Shown here in pieces: positions 8,928-17,273 of a stretch of DNA of 64,000 nt. Each line of letters begins with the position of its first letter. Position 1 is the stretch's first letter. The notes beneath the pieces were generated by a model. It made no database searches, was not told the DNA's origin, and saw only the letters and a program-made list of their open reading frames with translations. Position numbers and translations under genes: made by a program. Source of the DNA: Eubacterium sp. 1001713B170207_170306_E7 (lineage in GTDB: Bacteria > Bacillota > Clostridia > Eubacteriales > Eubacteriaceae); the NCBI RefSeq assembly GCF_015547515.1, contig NZ_JADMVE010000003.1, forward strand, positions 186,001 to 250,000. The letters are read 5' to 3'.

Positions 8928-10292
8928 ATGAAAATTGTCGTTGTGGGAAATGGTAAAGTTGGCACCACCCTGACGGTTCAGCTTGCTAGAGAAGGACACG
9001 ATATTATTATCGTCGACAACGATGAACGGGTAATTGAGAATGTTGTCAATGCCTATGATGTTATGGGGATCTGCGGAAACGGCGGCTCCTACGATGTATT
9101 GCAGCAGGCAGGGGTGGATACGGCAGATCTTTTTATTGCCGTGACCTCAGGCGATGAAATGAATATTCTGAGCTGTATGCTGGCAAAGAAAATGGGCGCG
9201 AAGCACACCATCGCGAGGGTTCGTAACCCCCAGTATACAAAGCTCTTGGTCTATATGCGGGATGAGCTGGGCCTCAGCATGTCCATTAATCCGGAATTTG
9301 AGGCGGCTAATGAAATTTTTCGTGTTTTAAGGCTGCCACAGGCCCTGGAGGTCGATTCCTTCTCAAAGGGCAGGGTCGATCTGGTAGCGGTGCGCATCCA
9401 GCCGAATTCAAAGCTAAACGGAAAGGCCATCGCCGGGCTTCAGAGTTTTTTCAAAGCCAATATTCTGATCTGCGCCGTCGAGCGCAGGGGCGAGGTAATC
9501 ATACCGGACGGCGATTTCGTGATGCAGTGCGGAGACAAGATTTTTATTTCAGCTGCCTCCAGGGAGCTGGACCTCTTTTTTAAGGAAACGGGCATTATCA
9601 GCCATAAAATCCGAAAGGTCATGATCATCGGCGGCGGAAAAATTGCCTATTATCTGGCCAGACAGCTGATAGGCCTCAAGGTGAATGTAAAGATCATCGA
9701 ACTGAATAAGCAGAGAAGCCGGGAGCTCAGCGAGCTCCTGCCCAAAGCCACTGTGGTCTACGGAGACGGGACAGATCAGGCGGTTTTGACCGAGGAGGGA
9801 ATCCGAAATGTGGACGCCTGTGTCGCCTTGACTGATAATGATGAGGAAAACATTATCCTGTCCATGTACGCCGGCACCCAGAAGGTCGAAAAAATTATCA
9901 CCAAGGTCAACCGGATTCCGCTGCTCAAGATCATGCAGGACGTGGGGATCGAGAGTGTCATCTCGCCTAAAATGCTCACAGCCAACCATATCGTGCGCTA
10001 CGTGAGGGCCATGGAGACCACCGAGGATAACAGTATCCGCACCCTGTATAAAATTGTTGACGGGCAGGCCGAGGCCATCGAATTCCCGGTAACGCGGGAT
10101 TCCGGCTTTGTGGGCCGTCCTCTGCGCGATCTGAATATCCGTAAGAATAATCTGATTGCCTGCATTATCCGAAGGGGTCGCATTATCTTTCCAAATGGGG
10201 ACGCAGTTATGGAAGCCGGGGATAATGTGGTGGTGGTCACCACCACCCAGAGCTTAAAACATCTGAAGGATATACTGGACAACAGAGAATAG
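8928..10292 (+). CDS. trkA: Trk potassium uptake regulator TrkA
   Basis: TrkA is the cytoplasmic nucleotide-binding ring that gates the TrkH potassium channel. The 454 residues show the full-length duplicated architecture RCK_N-RCK_C-RCK_N-RCK_C. The first Rossmann motif is VVGNGKVGTTLTVQ at the N terminus with an acidic end at IIVDND, the second is IIGGGKIAYYLARQ near residue 228 with IIELN. The linker domains after each match TrkA_C. The ATG has GACGGAGGAATGG upstream. trkH starts 9 bases after the stop, so the pair is one operon and probably one transporter. Confidence 0.95.
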   Translation: MKIVVVGNGKVGTTLTVQLAREGHDIIIVDNDERVIENVVNAYDVMGICGNGGSYDVLQQAGVDTADLFIAVTSGDEMNILSCMLAKKMGAKHTIARVRNPQYTKLLVYMRDELGLSMSINPEFEAANEIFRVLRLPQALEVDSFSKGRVDLVAVRIQPNSKLNGKAIAGLQSFFKANILICAVERRGEVIIPDGDFVMQCGDKIFISAASRELDLFFKETGIISHKIRKVMIIGGGKIAYYLARQLIGLKVNVKIIELNKQRSRELSELLPKATVVYGDGTDQAVLTEEGIRNVDACVALTDNDEENIILSMYAGTQKVEKIITKVNRIPLLKIMQDVGIESVISPKMLTANHIVRYVRAMETTEDNSIRTLYKIVDGQAEAIEFPVTRDSGFVGRPLRDLNIRKNNLIACIIRRGRIIFPNGDAVMEAGDNVVVVTTTQSLKHLKDILDNRE

Positions 10293-10301
10293 GACAGCGC
10301 T

Positions 10302-11747
10302 ATGAATTATCGAATGGTTTTTTACGTCATCGGGAATATGATGAAAAGTGAGGCAGCGCTGATGCTGCTGGCGATTATTGTGGCTTTGGTTTACGGCGAG
10401 GTGGACACCATTGTCTGGTTTGTTATTCCCATGTTTATGCTGGTATCCATTGGCTTTATCCTCAGCAATAAAATGCCGGAGTACCGGAATTTTTATGCGC
10501 GCGAGGGCTTTGTGGTGGTGGCGCTTTCCTGGCTTGTCATGTCCTTTTTTGGCGGGCTGCCCTTCTTTTTAGGCGGGCAGATCCCCACGCTGGTCGACAG
10601 CTTTTTTGAAGCGGTTTCGGGCTTTACCACAACAGGCTCCACGATTTTGACCAACATAGAGGCGCTGCCGAACAGCATGTTGTTCTGGCGCAGCTTTACT
10701 CACTGGATCGGCGGCATGGGGATTCTGGTTTTTGTCCTGACCATCATGCCGAAAACAGAAGGGAATTCCATCTATCTCATGCGGGCGGAAATGCCTGGTA
10801 CCTCTGTGGAAAAGCTGGTGTCCAAGGTACGCCCGACGGTAAGAATTTTGTATGGGATTTATCTGGGAATGACGCTTCTGCTGATTCTCCTGCTGGTGGT
10901 GGGCGGTATGCCGCTGTTTGACAGCATCATCAACGCCATGGGCACCGCGGGAACCGGCGGGTATTCTTTAAAGAATGACAGCATTGCCTATTACAACAGC
11001 GCCTATATTGATGTGGTCCTGACGATTTTTATGCTTATGTTCGCCGTCAACTTTAATCTTTACCACCTGGTATTTATTAAAAAGGGAAAGGATTTTTTCA
11101 AAAGCGAGGAGCTTCGTTGGTTTATTGGCATTGTGGCTGTGGCCATCGCGTTAATCACCATTGATTTGCTGCCCCAATACGGAGAGAATATTTTGGAGAC
11201 CCTGCGCTATTCATCCTTTCAGGTAGCCTCCATTATCACAACGACGGGTTTTGCCACGGCCAATTTTGATTTGTGGCCGAGCTTTTCAAAATATATTCTG
11301 CTCTTTTTGATGTTTATCGGCGCCTGCGCTGGTTCTACCGGCGGCGGGATCAAGGTTTCACGCTGGCTCATCATTGTCAAGACAGCGGCCAATGAGCTCA
11401 AGAAGATGATCCGTCCCCGCCAGGTGACAACCGTCAAATTTGAAGGCAAGCCCCTTGGCGCGCAGATCGTCGCCAGTGTCTACACCTATCTGGCCGTTTA
11501 TATATTAATTTTTGCAGCCTCACTGCTGGTGCTCTCGCTGGACCAGTATGATTTTCTGACTAATTTTTCGGCGGTGGCGACCTGTATCAACAATGTCGGC
11601 CCGGGCTTTAACGCCATCGGTCCCGTTGAGAATTTTTCGGATTTTTCAACGGTGTCCAAGCTGGTGCTCTGCTTTAATATGCTGGCCGGACGGCTTGAGA
11701 TCTTTCCGATTTTGATGCTGTTTGCACCCCATACCTGGAAAAATTAA
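10302..11747 (+). CDS. trkH: Trk potassium transporter membrane subunit TrkH
   Basis: TrkH/KtrB-family proteins form the membrane pore for K+ uptake. The 481-residue sequence is strongly hydrophobic with the four pore-loop repeats expected of the family: GFTTTGST, GTAGTGGYS, TTGFATANFD and NNVGPGFNAIGP each supply a selectivity-filter glycine. The C terminus GRLEIFPILMLF is typical. It is the second gene of the trkAH operon and is followed by a strong hairpin. Full-length TrkA upstream favours a Trk rather than a Ktr assignment. Confidence 0.95.
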   Translation: MNYRMVFYVIGNMMKSEAALMLLAIIVALVYGEVDTIVWFVIPMFMLVSIGFILSNKMPEYRNFYAREGFVVVALSWLVMSFFGGLPFFLGGQIPTLVDSFFEAVSGFTTTGSTILTNIEALPNSMLFWRSFTHWIGGMGILVFVLTIMPKTEGNSIYLMRAEMPGTSVEKLVSKVRPTVRILYGIYLGMTLLLILLLVVGGMPLFDSIINAMGTAGTGGYSLKNDSIAYYNSAYIDVVLTIFMLMFAVNFNLYHLVFIKKGKDFFKSEELRWFIGIVAVAIALITIDLLPQYGENILETLRYSSFQVASIITTTGFATANFDLWPSFSKYILLFLMFIGACAGSTGGGIKVSRWLIIVKTAANELKKMIRPRQVTTVKFEGKPLGAQIVASVYTYLAVYILIFAASLLVLSLDQYDFLTNFSAVATCINNVGPGFNAIGPVENFSDFSTVSKLVLCFNMLAGRLEIFPILMLFAPHTWKN

Positions 11748-11757
11748 ATAAAAATAT

Positions 11758-11791
11758 AAAAGCATGGACTTGGGGGAGTCCATGCTTTTTT
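11758..11791. terminator. Terminator between trkH and the encapsulin gene
   Basis: Arms AAAAGCATGGACT (11758-11770) and AGTCCATGCTTTT (11777-11789) pair perfectly over 13 bases with a 6-base loop. T-rich tails on both strands let it close the convergent trkH and encapsulin transcripts. Confidence 0.9.
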
Positions 11792-11826
11792 TAATCTTTA
11801 AGGGAAAGTAGTATGCTCAGTTAAAG

Positions 11827-12636
11827 CTATTCAAACACGACGATCGCTTCTCCATTTTTAACGCGGAGGGCAATGGTTTCGAGGATTCTGAAATGGTGGT
11901 TCAGATCAACCAGCTCGAGATAGGAGGAGGCCATATCCTGACCAACGGCCAGATCCATATACTGTGCTTCGGAGCAGACCAAGAGGGCTTTGCCAGCCAG
12001 GGTATTGCTCTTAAATACACGGCCGCCTAAAAGCTCACGGATACGGTCGATTTCCATCAATCCAGTACCTGGCTGGATACGCTGAAGCTGGTAGTACAAA
12101 TCCGGACCCATGGCCAGAGAATAACGGCCGATAATGCCTTTTTCATCTAAAAGGGCAGCGGCGGCAGCAATGTTTGAAAAAGCGTTTTCGCCGGTTCCCC
12201 AGTCCTCACGTTTCATGGTGGTAGCACCCTGGGCGTTTAAAAGACCCTCAAGACCTAAGGCTTTATTGCCAAAAAAGATCATTTTGTCTTCAGCCTTAGC
12301 CAGGGCCTGGGCCGCTCTGGCAACAGCAGACAGGTCAATGGGAGTGCCCATTCTCTGGCTGGCTTCCAGATCGCGCCATAAAATCATGAAATCGGCGTAA
12401 AGCTGTGGCAGTTCGACAAATTTTCTGCCGGTTGTACGGACAAAATCATCTTCGAATTCTTCCTCTTTTGTCTGAGCGTCAACATTTACGCCCTGGATTC
12501 CGGCGCCTAAGGGGCCATACAGAGGTAAAAAACGGCGGGCGACCATACATTTCTTGGCAGCTTCAACCACTGTGTTATCAATCTGTTCCCAGAGGTCATC
12601 ACCAAAGGGAGCGGTTGTTCTTGCTAAATAGTCCAT
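11827..12636 (-). CDS. Family 1 encapsulin shell protein
   Basis: This 269-residue protein has the sequence character of the linocin-M18/encapsulin family, which forms HK97-fold nanocompartments of about 24 nm: the N terminus MDYLARTTAPFGDDLWEQID, then ARRFLPLYGPLGAG, and a central GTGENAFSNIAAA stretch. It lies 12 bases after an encapsulated-ferritin gene on the same strand, the classical core operon, with the cargo gene first. No phage genes are nearby, so this is a cellular encapsulin rather than a prophage capsid. The operon probably stores iron in a compartment and protects against oxidative stress. The start has AGGAGGCG upstream. Confidence 0.93.
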   Translation of the reverse strand: MDYLARTTAPFGDDLWEQIDNTVVEAAKKCMVARRFLPLYGPLGAGIQGVNVDAQTKEEEFEDDFVRTTGRKFVELPQLYADFMILWRDLEASQRMGTPIDLSAVARAAQALAKAEDKMIFFGNKALGLEGLLNAQGATTMKREDWGTGENAFSNIAAAAALLDEKGIIGRYSLAMGPDLYYQLQRIQPGTGLMEIDRIRELLGGRVFKSNTLAGKALLVCSEAQYMDLAVGQDMASSYLELVDLNHHFRILETIALRVKNGEAIVVFE

Positions 12637-12648
12637 GTAAAACGCCTC

Positions 12649-13011
12649 CTACTCTATGAGACTGCCGATGGTAGCACCTTCAGGGGATTGGGCGTCACTG
12701 CTTCCGGTTGGGATGCCTAAATCTTCCATCATTTCGTGCACCTCTTCGGCACCATCTTCAAAAAGTTTTGCTTCTTCAGGATCTAAGTAACGCATCAGAG
12801 TGGTTAATTCTCCAATGTGGGCTTTTTCTTCATCGCGAATATCGGCCAGTACCTTTTTGGCAACGACATTATCAGTTGCCTGTACGTGGGCGTCATATAA
12901 ATAAATGGCTTCCAGTTCTCCTGCGAGATCAAGGCGGATGGCCTGTGCCAATTCCTTCTTGGTCATTTTTCTTTCTACGTTTCCTGCAAACGGATCTCCA
13001 AATGCTGGCAT
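12649..13011 (-). CDS. Encapsulated ferritin-like cargo protein (EncFtn)
   Basis: EncFtn forms ring-shaped decamers with ferroxidase centres at dimer interfaces and is packed inside an encapsulin, which mineralises the oxidised iron. The 120-residue protein has two helices with LAGELEAIYLYDAH and DIRDEEKAHIGEL, supplying the Glu and Glu-X-X-His iron ligands expected for the family. A flexible Ser/Gly/Asp linker leads to the C-terminal tail TIGSLIE, which matches the known encapsulin-targeting peptide pattern (TVGSL-type). The next gene is the shell. The ATG has AAAGGAGTG upstream. The product cannot store iron alone, so shell and cargo should be read as one system. Confidence 0.93.
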   Translation of the reverse strand: MPAFGDPFAGNVERKMTKKELAQAIRLDLAGELEAIYLYDAHVQATDNVVAKKVLADIRDEEKAHIGELTTLMRYLDPEEAKLFEDGAEEVHEMMEDLGIPTGSSDAQSPEGATIGSLIE

Positions 13012-13098
13012 AATCTGTTCACTCCTTTCAATTTATCTGAAATGATATATACCCTCTCTTATTTAAGAATAACCATTTATCAAAAAAGTTTTTTGTGT

Positions 13099-13104
13099 TA
13101 TAAT
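13099..13104 (+). promoter_or_regulatory. -10 box for the ABC exporter leader
   Basis: A perfect TATAAT lies 80 bases before the ABC exporter start; the -35 region (TTATCA at 13078-13083) is poor in match and spacing. Confidence 0.5.
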
Positions 13105-13122
13105 CAGGGTGTTGCTAATTTG

Positions 13123-13159
13123 AAAATTCCAACGGCTCTGACGGCCATTGGAATTTTTT
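13123..13159 (+). promoter_or_regulatory. Terminator-like hairpin in the ABC exporter leader (possible attenuator)
   Basis: Arms AAAATTCCAA (13123-13132) and TTGGAATTTT (13148-13157) pair perfectly. An inner GGC/GCC pair extends the stem, and the 3' arm runs into TTTTTT. The hairpin lies between a TATAAT box and the ribosome binding site of the exporter. The gene on the other side is divergent, so this hairpin does not close an upstream gene on this strand. Confidence 0.6.
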
Positions 13160-13183
13160 AATGCTGGAGTGGAGGGAGAACTG

Positions 13184-14965
13184 ATGGAAGAGACAAAACA
13201 AATAAGTACGGGCTACCTGATCAAAAGGTTTGCGCCCTATTTTAAAAAATACCGCTGGGTGCTGGTGCTGGATCTTTTCTGCGCGGCGCTGACGACTATC
13301 TGTGAGCTGGTACTGCCGCTGATCGTACGCTTTATTACCGATAAGGGCATGAACGATATGGCCAGCCTTTCGGTGAGGCTGATTCTATATGTTGGGCTTT
13401 TTTACCTGGTTTTAAGGCTGATTGACGCGGCCGCCAACTATTTTATGGCAAATATCGGACATGTAATGGGGGCCAGAATCGAGACGGATATGCGGCGGGA
13501 TATCTTCGGGCATCTTCAGAAGCTCTCCTTTTCCTACTACAGCAATACAAAGGTCGGGCAGATCATGGCCAGGATCACCAGCGATCTGTTTGACGTGACA
13601 GAGTTTGCCCATCATTGTCCTGAGGAGTTTTTTATCGCCGCCCTTAAAATCACGGTATCTTTCGTTATTCTGGCCAATGTGAATGTGGCGCTGACCCTGA
13701 TTATTTTTGCGGTGATTCCCATTATGCTGCTGTGCTCCATCTGGTTTAACAAACGGATGCGCCGGGCTTTTAAAATGGGGCGGGTGGTTACCGGGGATAT
13801 TAACGCCCAGGTAGAGGACAGCCTGCTGGGTGTGCGGGTTGTCAAGTCTTTTGCCAATGAAGCCATTGAAGAGGAAAAATTTAATGAGGGCAACGCGGGC
13901 TTTCTGGATATTAAAAGGATGATGTACCGTTATATGGCGGGCTTCCAGACCATGACACGCCTGTTTGACGGGGTTATGTACATCGTGGTCGTTGTTGCCG
14001 GCTCATTGTTTATGATCGGCGGAAAAATTACCCCGGGCGATTTGATGGCCTACCTGCTTTACGTCACAACGCTGCTCACCTCGATCCGGCGGGTCGTTGA
14101 GTTTACCGAGCAGTTTCAGCGGGGTATGACGGGAATCGAGCGCTTTATTGAGATTATGGACGAGCCCCTGGAAATCGTGGATACGCCGGGCGCCAGAAAG
14201 CTGAAAAATGTTAAGGGCGATATAAGGTTTGACCATGTTGGTTTTATGTATTCCGACGACAATACCGAGGTGCTTTCCAATATTGACCTGCATGTGGAGC
14301 CTGGAAAGAACATTGCCCTGATCGGCCCCTCCGGAAGCGGCAAAAGCACGCTCTGCAACCTGATTCCCCGTTTTTATGATGTGACCTCTGGACGGATTCT
14401 CATCGACGGGCAGGACATCAAGGATTTAACCCTGCATTCGCTGCGCTCCGAAATCGGCATGGTTCAGCAGGAGGTTTATCTCTTTGCCGGCTCGGTGTTT
14501 GAGAACATCGCCTACGGGCTGCCCGGGGCCGGCAGAGAAGCGGTTGAGACCGCGGCGAAACAGGCCGGTGCCCACGATTTTATCATGGGTCTGCCCGAGG
14601 GCTACGATACCTACGTTGGCGAGCGCGGCGTCAAGCTTTCCGGCGGACAGAAGCAGCGTATCAGCATCGCGCGGGTCTTTTTGAAAAATCCGCCGATCCT
14701 GATTCTTGATGAGGCCACCTCGGCGCTGGATAATGAAAGTGAGCGGATCGTTCAACAATCCCTCGAGAAACTGACGGTCGGCCGGACCACCTTTACCATT
14801 GCCCACCGTCTGACGACCATCCGCAATGCCGACATTATACTGGTGCTCACCGAGGACGGCATTGTCGAACAGGGAACCCACAGAGAGCTGATGGCAAAGG
14901 GCGGTATCTACCACGATCTTTACCAGTTTTATACAGAAGACAGCGATCTCAATGAAGAATTTTAA
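13184..14965 (+). CDS. ABC exporter, fused membrane and ATPase domains
   Basis: This half-transporter belongs to the MsbA/BmrA-like exporter class and would act as a homodimer in the membrane, moving a lipid, drug or peptide outward. I place the start at ATG 13184 (MEETKQISTGYLI), which has GGAGGGAG upstream; an earlier TTG has none. About 593 residues remain: six transmembrane helices over the first 310, then an ATPase with Walker A GPSGSGKST, Q-loop MVQQEVYLF, signature LSGGQKQR and Walker B ILILDEATSALD. The substrate cannot be told from sequence. A hairpin with a T-run precedes the gene and may regulate it. Confidence 0.88.
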   Translation: MEETKQISTGYLIKRFAPYFKKYRWVLVLDLFCAALTTICELVLPLIVRFITDKGMNDMASLSVRLILYVGLFYLVLRLIDAAANYFMANIGHVMGARIETDMRRDIFGHLQKLSFSYYSNTKVGQIMARITSDLFDVTEFAHHCPEEFFIAALKITVSFVILANVNVALTLIIFAVIPIMLLCSIWFNKRMRRAFKMGRVVTGDINAQVEDSLLGVRVVKSFANEAIEEEKFNEGNAGFLDIKRMMYRYMAGFQTMTRLFDGVMYIVVVVAGSLFMIGGKITPGDLMAYLLYVTTLLTSIRRVVEFTEQFQRGMTGIERFIEIMDEPLEIVDTPGARKLKNVKGDIRFDHVGFMYSDDNTEVLSNIDLHVEPGKNIALIGPSGSGKSTLCNLIPRFYDVTSGRILIDGQDIKDLTLHSLRSEIGMVQQEVYLFAGSVFENIAYGLPGAGREAVETAAKQAGAHDFIMGLPEGYDTYVGERGVKLSGGQKQRISIARVFLKNPPILILDEATSALDNESERIVQQSLEKLTVGRTTFTIAHRLTTIRNADIILVLTEDGIVEQGTHRELMAKGGIYHDLYQFYTEDSDLNEEF

Positions 14966-15042
14966 AAGGGACTACACAAAAAACTAAAAATATGTTAGAC
15001 TAAACTGAGAAATTTGTTCAGTCTATAAGAATGAAGGAAAGT

Positions 15043-16353
15043 ATGGAGAACACGAAAAACGCTTATTTAAAGGAAGAATTTAATATTTCAGAGGATGTTA
15101 TCAGCTTTGTGGACAGAGTGGAAACAGCCATAGAGCCCCGCCTTGCAGAGCTGGACGAAAAGGCCGAGTATCACCAGTATAAGGTCATTAAAGCCATGCA
15201 GCGCGCCAACCTGAGTGACCGCCACTTTCACCCTGCAACGGGCTACGGCTATGACGATGTCGGCCGCGAAGTGGTGGAGACCATTTACGCCGATATTTTT
15301 GGCGCCGAGGACGCTTTGGTGAGGCCGCATATATCATCGGGGACGCATGCCATTTCGCTGTGCCTTTACGGCGTCTTGCGGCCAGGTGACGAGCTTTTAT
15401 CCATTACTGGCAGCCCCTATGACACCCTGCGGACTGTTATCGGCATCGAAGACGCGGACGCCGGAAATGGTACCCTGAAGGATTTTGGGGTAAACTACAA
15501 TCAGATTGAGCTGACAGAGGATGGAAAAATTGACGAGGAAAAGGTTCTGTCCAGCATCCATGAAAACACAAAAATGATCTATATGCAGCGCTCCACGGGC
15601 TACAGCTGGCGTAAAGCCCTTAGGATTTCAGATATGGAGGCGATTATCGTCAAGGTAAAGACTGTTAAGCCCGATGTGGTGGTGTTTGTGGACAACTGCT
15701 ACGGCGAATTTCTTGACTATAAGGAGCCGGTAGCAGTGGGCGCAGACCTTATGGCCGGATCGCTCATTAAAAACCCGGGCGGCGGCCTGGCTCCGACCGG
15801 CGGTTATGTCGCCGGGAAAGAAAAATACGTGTACATGGCCGCCTGCCGTCTGGCGGCGCCGGGTGTCGCTAAGGAAACGGGCGCCACGCTGGACATTAAC
15901 CGCACCCTTCTGCAGGGCCTTTTTCTGGCCCCGACAGTGGTCGCACAGGCCATCAAAACCGCTGTGCTTATGGCGGCCGCTTATGATAAGCTTGGCTTTG
16001 GGGTATGTCCCGGCGTAGAGGATTACCGCAGTGATATTATCCAGAGCATTAAGCTTTGTGATCCAGAGGCTGTAAAGGTCTTTTGCCGCGCGGTCCAGGA
16101 GGCAGCACCGGTGGATTCCTTTGTCACGCCGGAGCCCTGGGATATGCCGGGCTATAACTGCCCGATTATCATGGCGGCGGGCGCTTTTATCCAGGGCTCG
16201 TCCATTGAGCTCAGCGCGGACGCCCCCATGCGTGAGCCATACATTGCTTATTTTCAGGGCGGGCTTACCCATTATCATGGGAAGCTTGGTCTGCTGCTTA
16301 CCCTGCAGCGCTTGAAGGAAGCAGGGATTATTAAAAATTTACAGGAGGTCTGA
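15043..16353 (+). CDS. Methionine gamma-lyase family / aluminium-resistance-like PLP enzyme
   Basis: This protein is related to the YnbB family of fold-type I PLP enzymes annotated as aluminium resistance or methionine gamma-lyase-like proteins; the true substrate of the family is unclear. Visible stretches are GYGYDDVGRE near the N terminus, HISSGTHAIS for cofactor-phosphate binding, VFVDNCYGEF for the PLP-contacting Asp, and SLIKNPGGGLAPTGGY, which contains the Schiff-base lysine. I prefer ATG 15043 because AAGGA lies just before it, whereas ATG 15031 has no binding site. The length, about 436 residues, is usual. The next gene starts one base after the stop, so the two are cotranslated. Confidence 0.85.
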   Translation: MENTKNAYLKEEFNISEDVISFVDRVETAIEPRLAELDEKAEYHQYKVIKAMQRANLSDRHFHPATGYGYDDVGREVVETIYADIFGAEDALVRPHISSGTHAISLCLYGVLRPGDELLSITGSPYDTLRTVIGIEDADAGNGTLKDFGVNYNQIELTEDGKIDEEKVLSSIHENTKMIYMQRSTGYSWRKALRISDMEAIIVKVKTVKPDVVVFVDNCYGEFLDYKEPVAVGADLMAGSLIKNPGGGLAPTGGYVAGKEKYVYMAACRLAAPGVAKETGATLDINRTLLQGLFLAPTVVAQAIKTAVLMAAAYDKLGFGVCPGVEDYRSDIIQSIKLCDPEAVKVFCRAVQEAAPVDSFVTPEPWDMPGYNCPIIMAAGAFIQGSSIELSADAPMREPYIAYFQGGLTHYHGKLGLLLTLQRLKEAGIIKNLQEV

Positions 16354-16354
16354 C

Positions 16355-17248
16355 ATGATCAACAAAGATAAAATAGAACGCATTAATTTTTTAGCGAAAA
16401 AGAAAAAGGCAGAGGGCCTGACCGCAGAGGAGCTGGAAGAACAGCAGGGCCTGCGCGCCGAATATCTAGAAGCGGTCCGGGCGAATTTAAAAAGCCAGCT
16501 GGACAGCATTGAAATTATGAGTCCGGATTATGAAGAAAGCTATACGGAAGAAGATAAAAAACACATTGATGAAATGAATGAAAAGCTGGCGGTCGAATAC
16601 CAGGACGAGCAGCGCAGGGAAAGAATGTCTGTCACAGAAGCGGGAAACCCCAGAAAACCCCAGGGTGAAGCGGGCAAGATGATGATTGAACGCATGAATG
16701 AAAGCCATGCGGAAATGACGGCCTGGGCGCTGGACAAGCTCGATTTAAAGGCGACCGATACCGTGCTGGATGTCGGCTGCGGCGGGGGAGCCGCCCTGAA
16801 ACGCCTGTCTGGGCGCATTGACGGCGGCAAGCTCTACGGTATCGACTATTCCGAGGTATCGGTTGAGGCCTCAAAGGAGCTGAACAAGGCTGATGTTGAA
16901 AGCGGAAAGATGGAAATCCATCAGGGTTCTGTCTCCAAAATGCCCTTTGAGGACGGCATGTTTGACGCCATCATTACAGTGGAGAGCTACTACTTCTGGC
17001 CTGACCTGGAGGAAGACATGCGCGAGGTGTTCCGTGTCCTCAGGGAAGGTGGTACCTTTATGCTGATTGCAGAAATGTACATGAACGACGGTCTGGATGA
17101 ACATCACATCGAAATGGCCAAGAAATATGAGCTGCGCAACCTGACGGTTGATGAGTTTAAGGAACTTTTTGAAAAGGTCGGCTATAAAGAAACAAAAATC
17201 CATTTAAAGGATGGAAAATACTGGATCTGTGTGGAAGGCAGAAAATAA
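16355..17248 (+). CDS. DUF896 (YnzC-like) domain fused to a SAM-dependent methyltransferase
   Basis: The first 57 residues resemble the small YnzC/DUF896 proteins (MINKDKIERINFLAKKKK, then EGLTAEELEEQQGLR and REYL-like AEYLEAVRANLKSQLDSI), which normally stand alone. A charged linker of about 45 residues leads to a class I methyltransferase of the UbiE/Methyltransf_11 type with motif I VLDVGCGGGAAL near 140, the acidic motif LYGIDYS, and VESYYFWPDLEEDM. The reading frame is continuous and the linker is normal in composition, so this is a fusion and not a missed stop. The acceptor is unknown. It is coupled to the PLP enzyme upstream, which may suggest a sulfur or one-carbon role, but that is inference. 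Confidence 0.8.
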   Translation: MINKDKIERINFLAKKKKAEGLTAEELEEQQGLRAEYLEAVRANLKSQLDSIEIMSPDYEESYTEEDKKHIDEMNEKLAVEYQDEQRRERMSVTEAGNPRKPQGEAGKMMIERMNESHAEMTAWALDKLDLKATDTVLDVGCGGGAALKRLSGRIDGGKLYGIDYSEVSVEASKELNKADVESGKMEIHQGSVSKMPFEDGMFDAIITVESYYFWPDLEEDMREVFRVLREGGTFMLIAEMYMNDGLDEHHIEMAKKYELRNLTVDEFKELFEKVGYKETKIHLKDGKYWICVEGRK

Positions 17249-17251
17249 AAA

Positions 17252-17271
17252 AAAGCGGTGATCACCGCTTT
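17252..17271. terminator. Bidirectional terminator
   Basis: The 20-base perfect palindrome AAAGCGGTGATCACCGCTTT, flanked by A- and T-runs, separates the convergent methyltransferase and MBL hydrolase genes. Confidence 0.88.
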
Positions 17272-17273
17272 TT

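Noticed and set aside
11827-13011. Encapsulin read as a phage capsid
   Set aside because: The shell has an HK97-like fold, but it is paired with an EncFtn cargo carrying a targeting tail and no phage genes are near, so a cellular compartment is the better reading.
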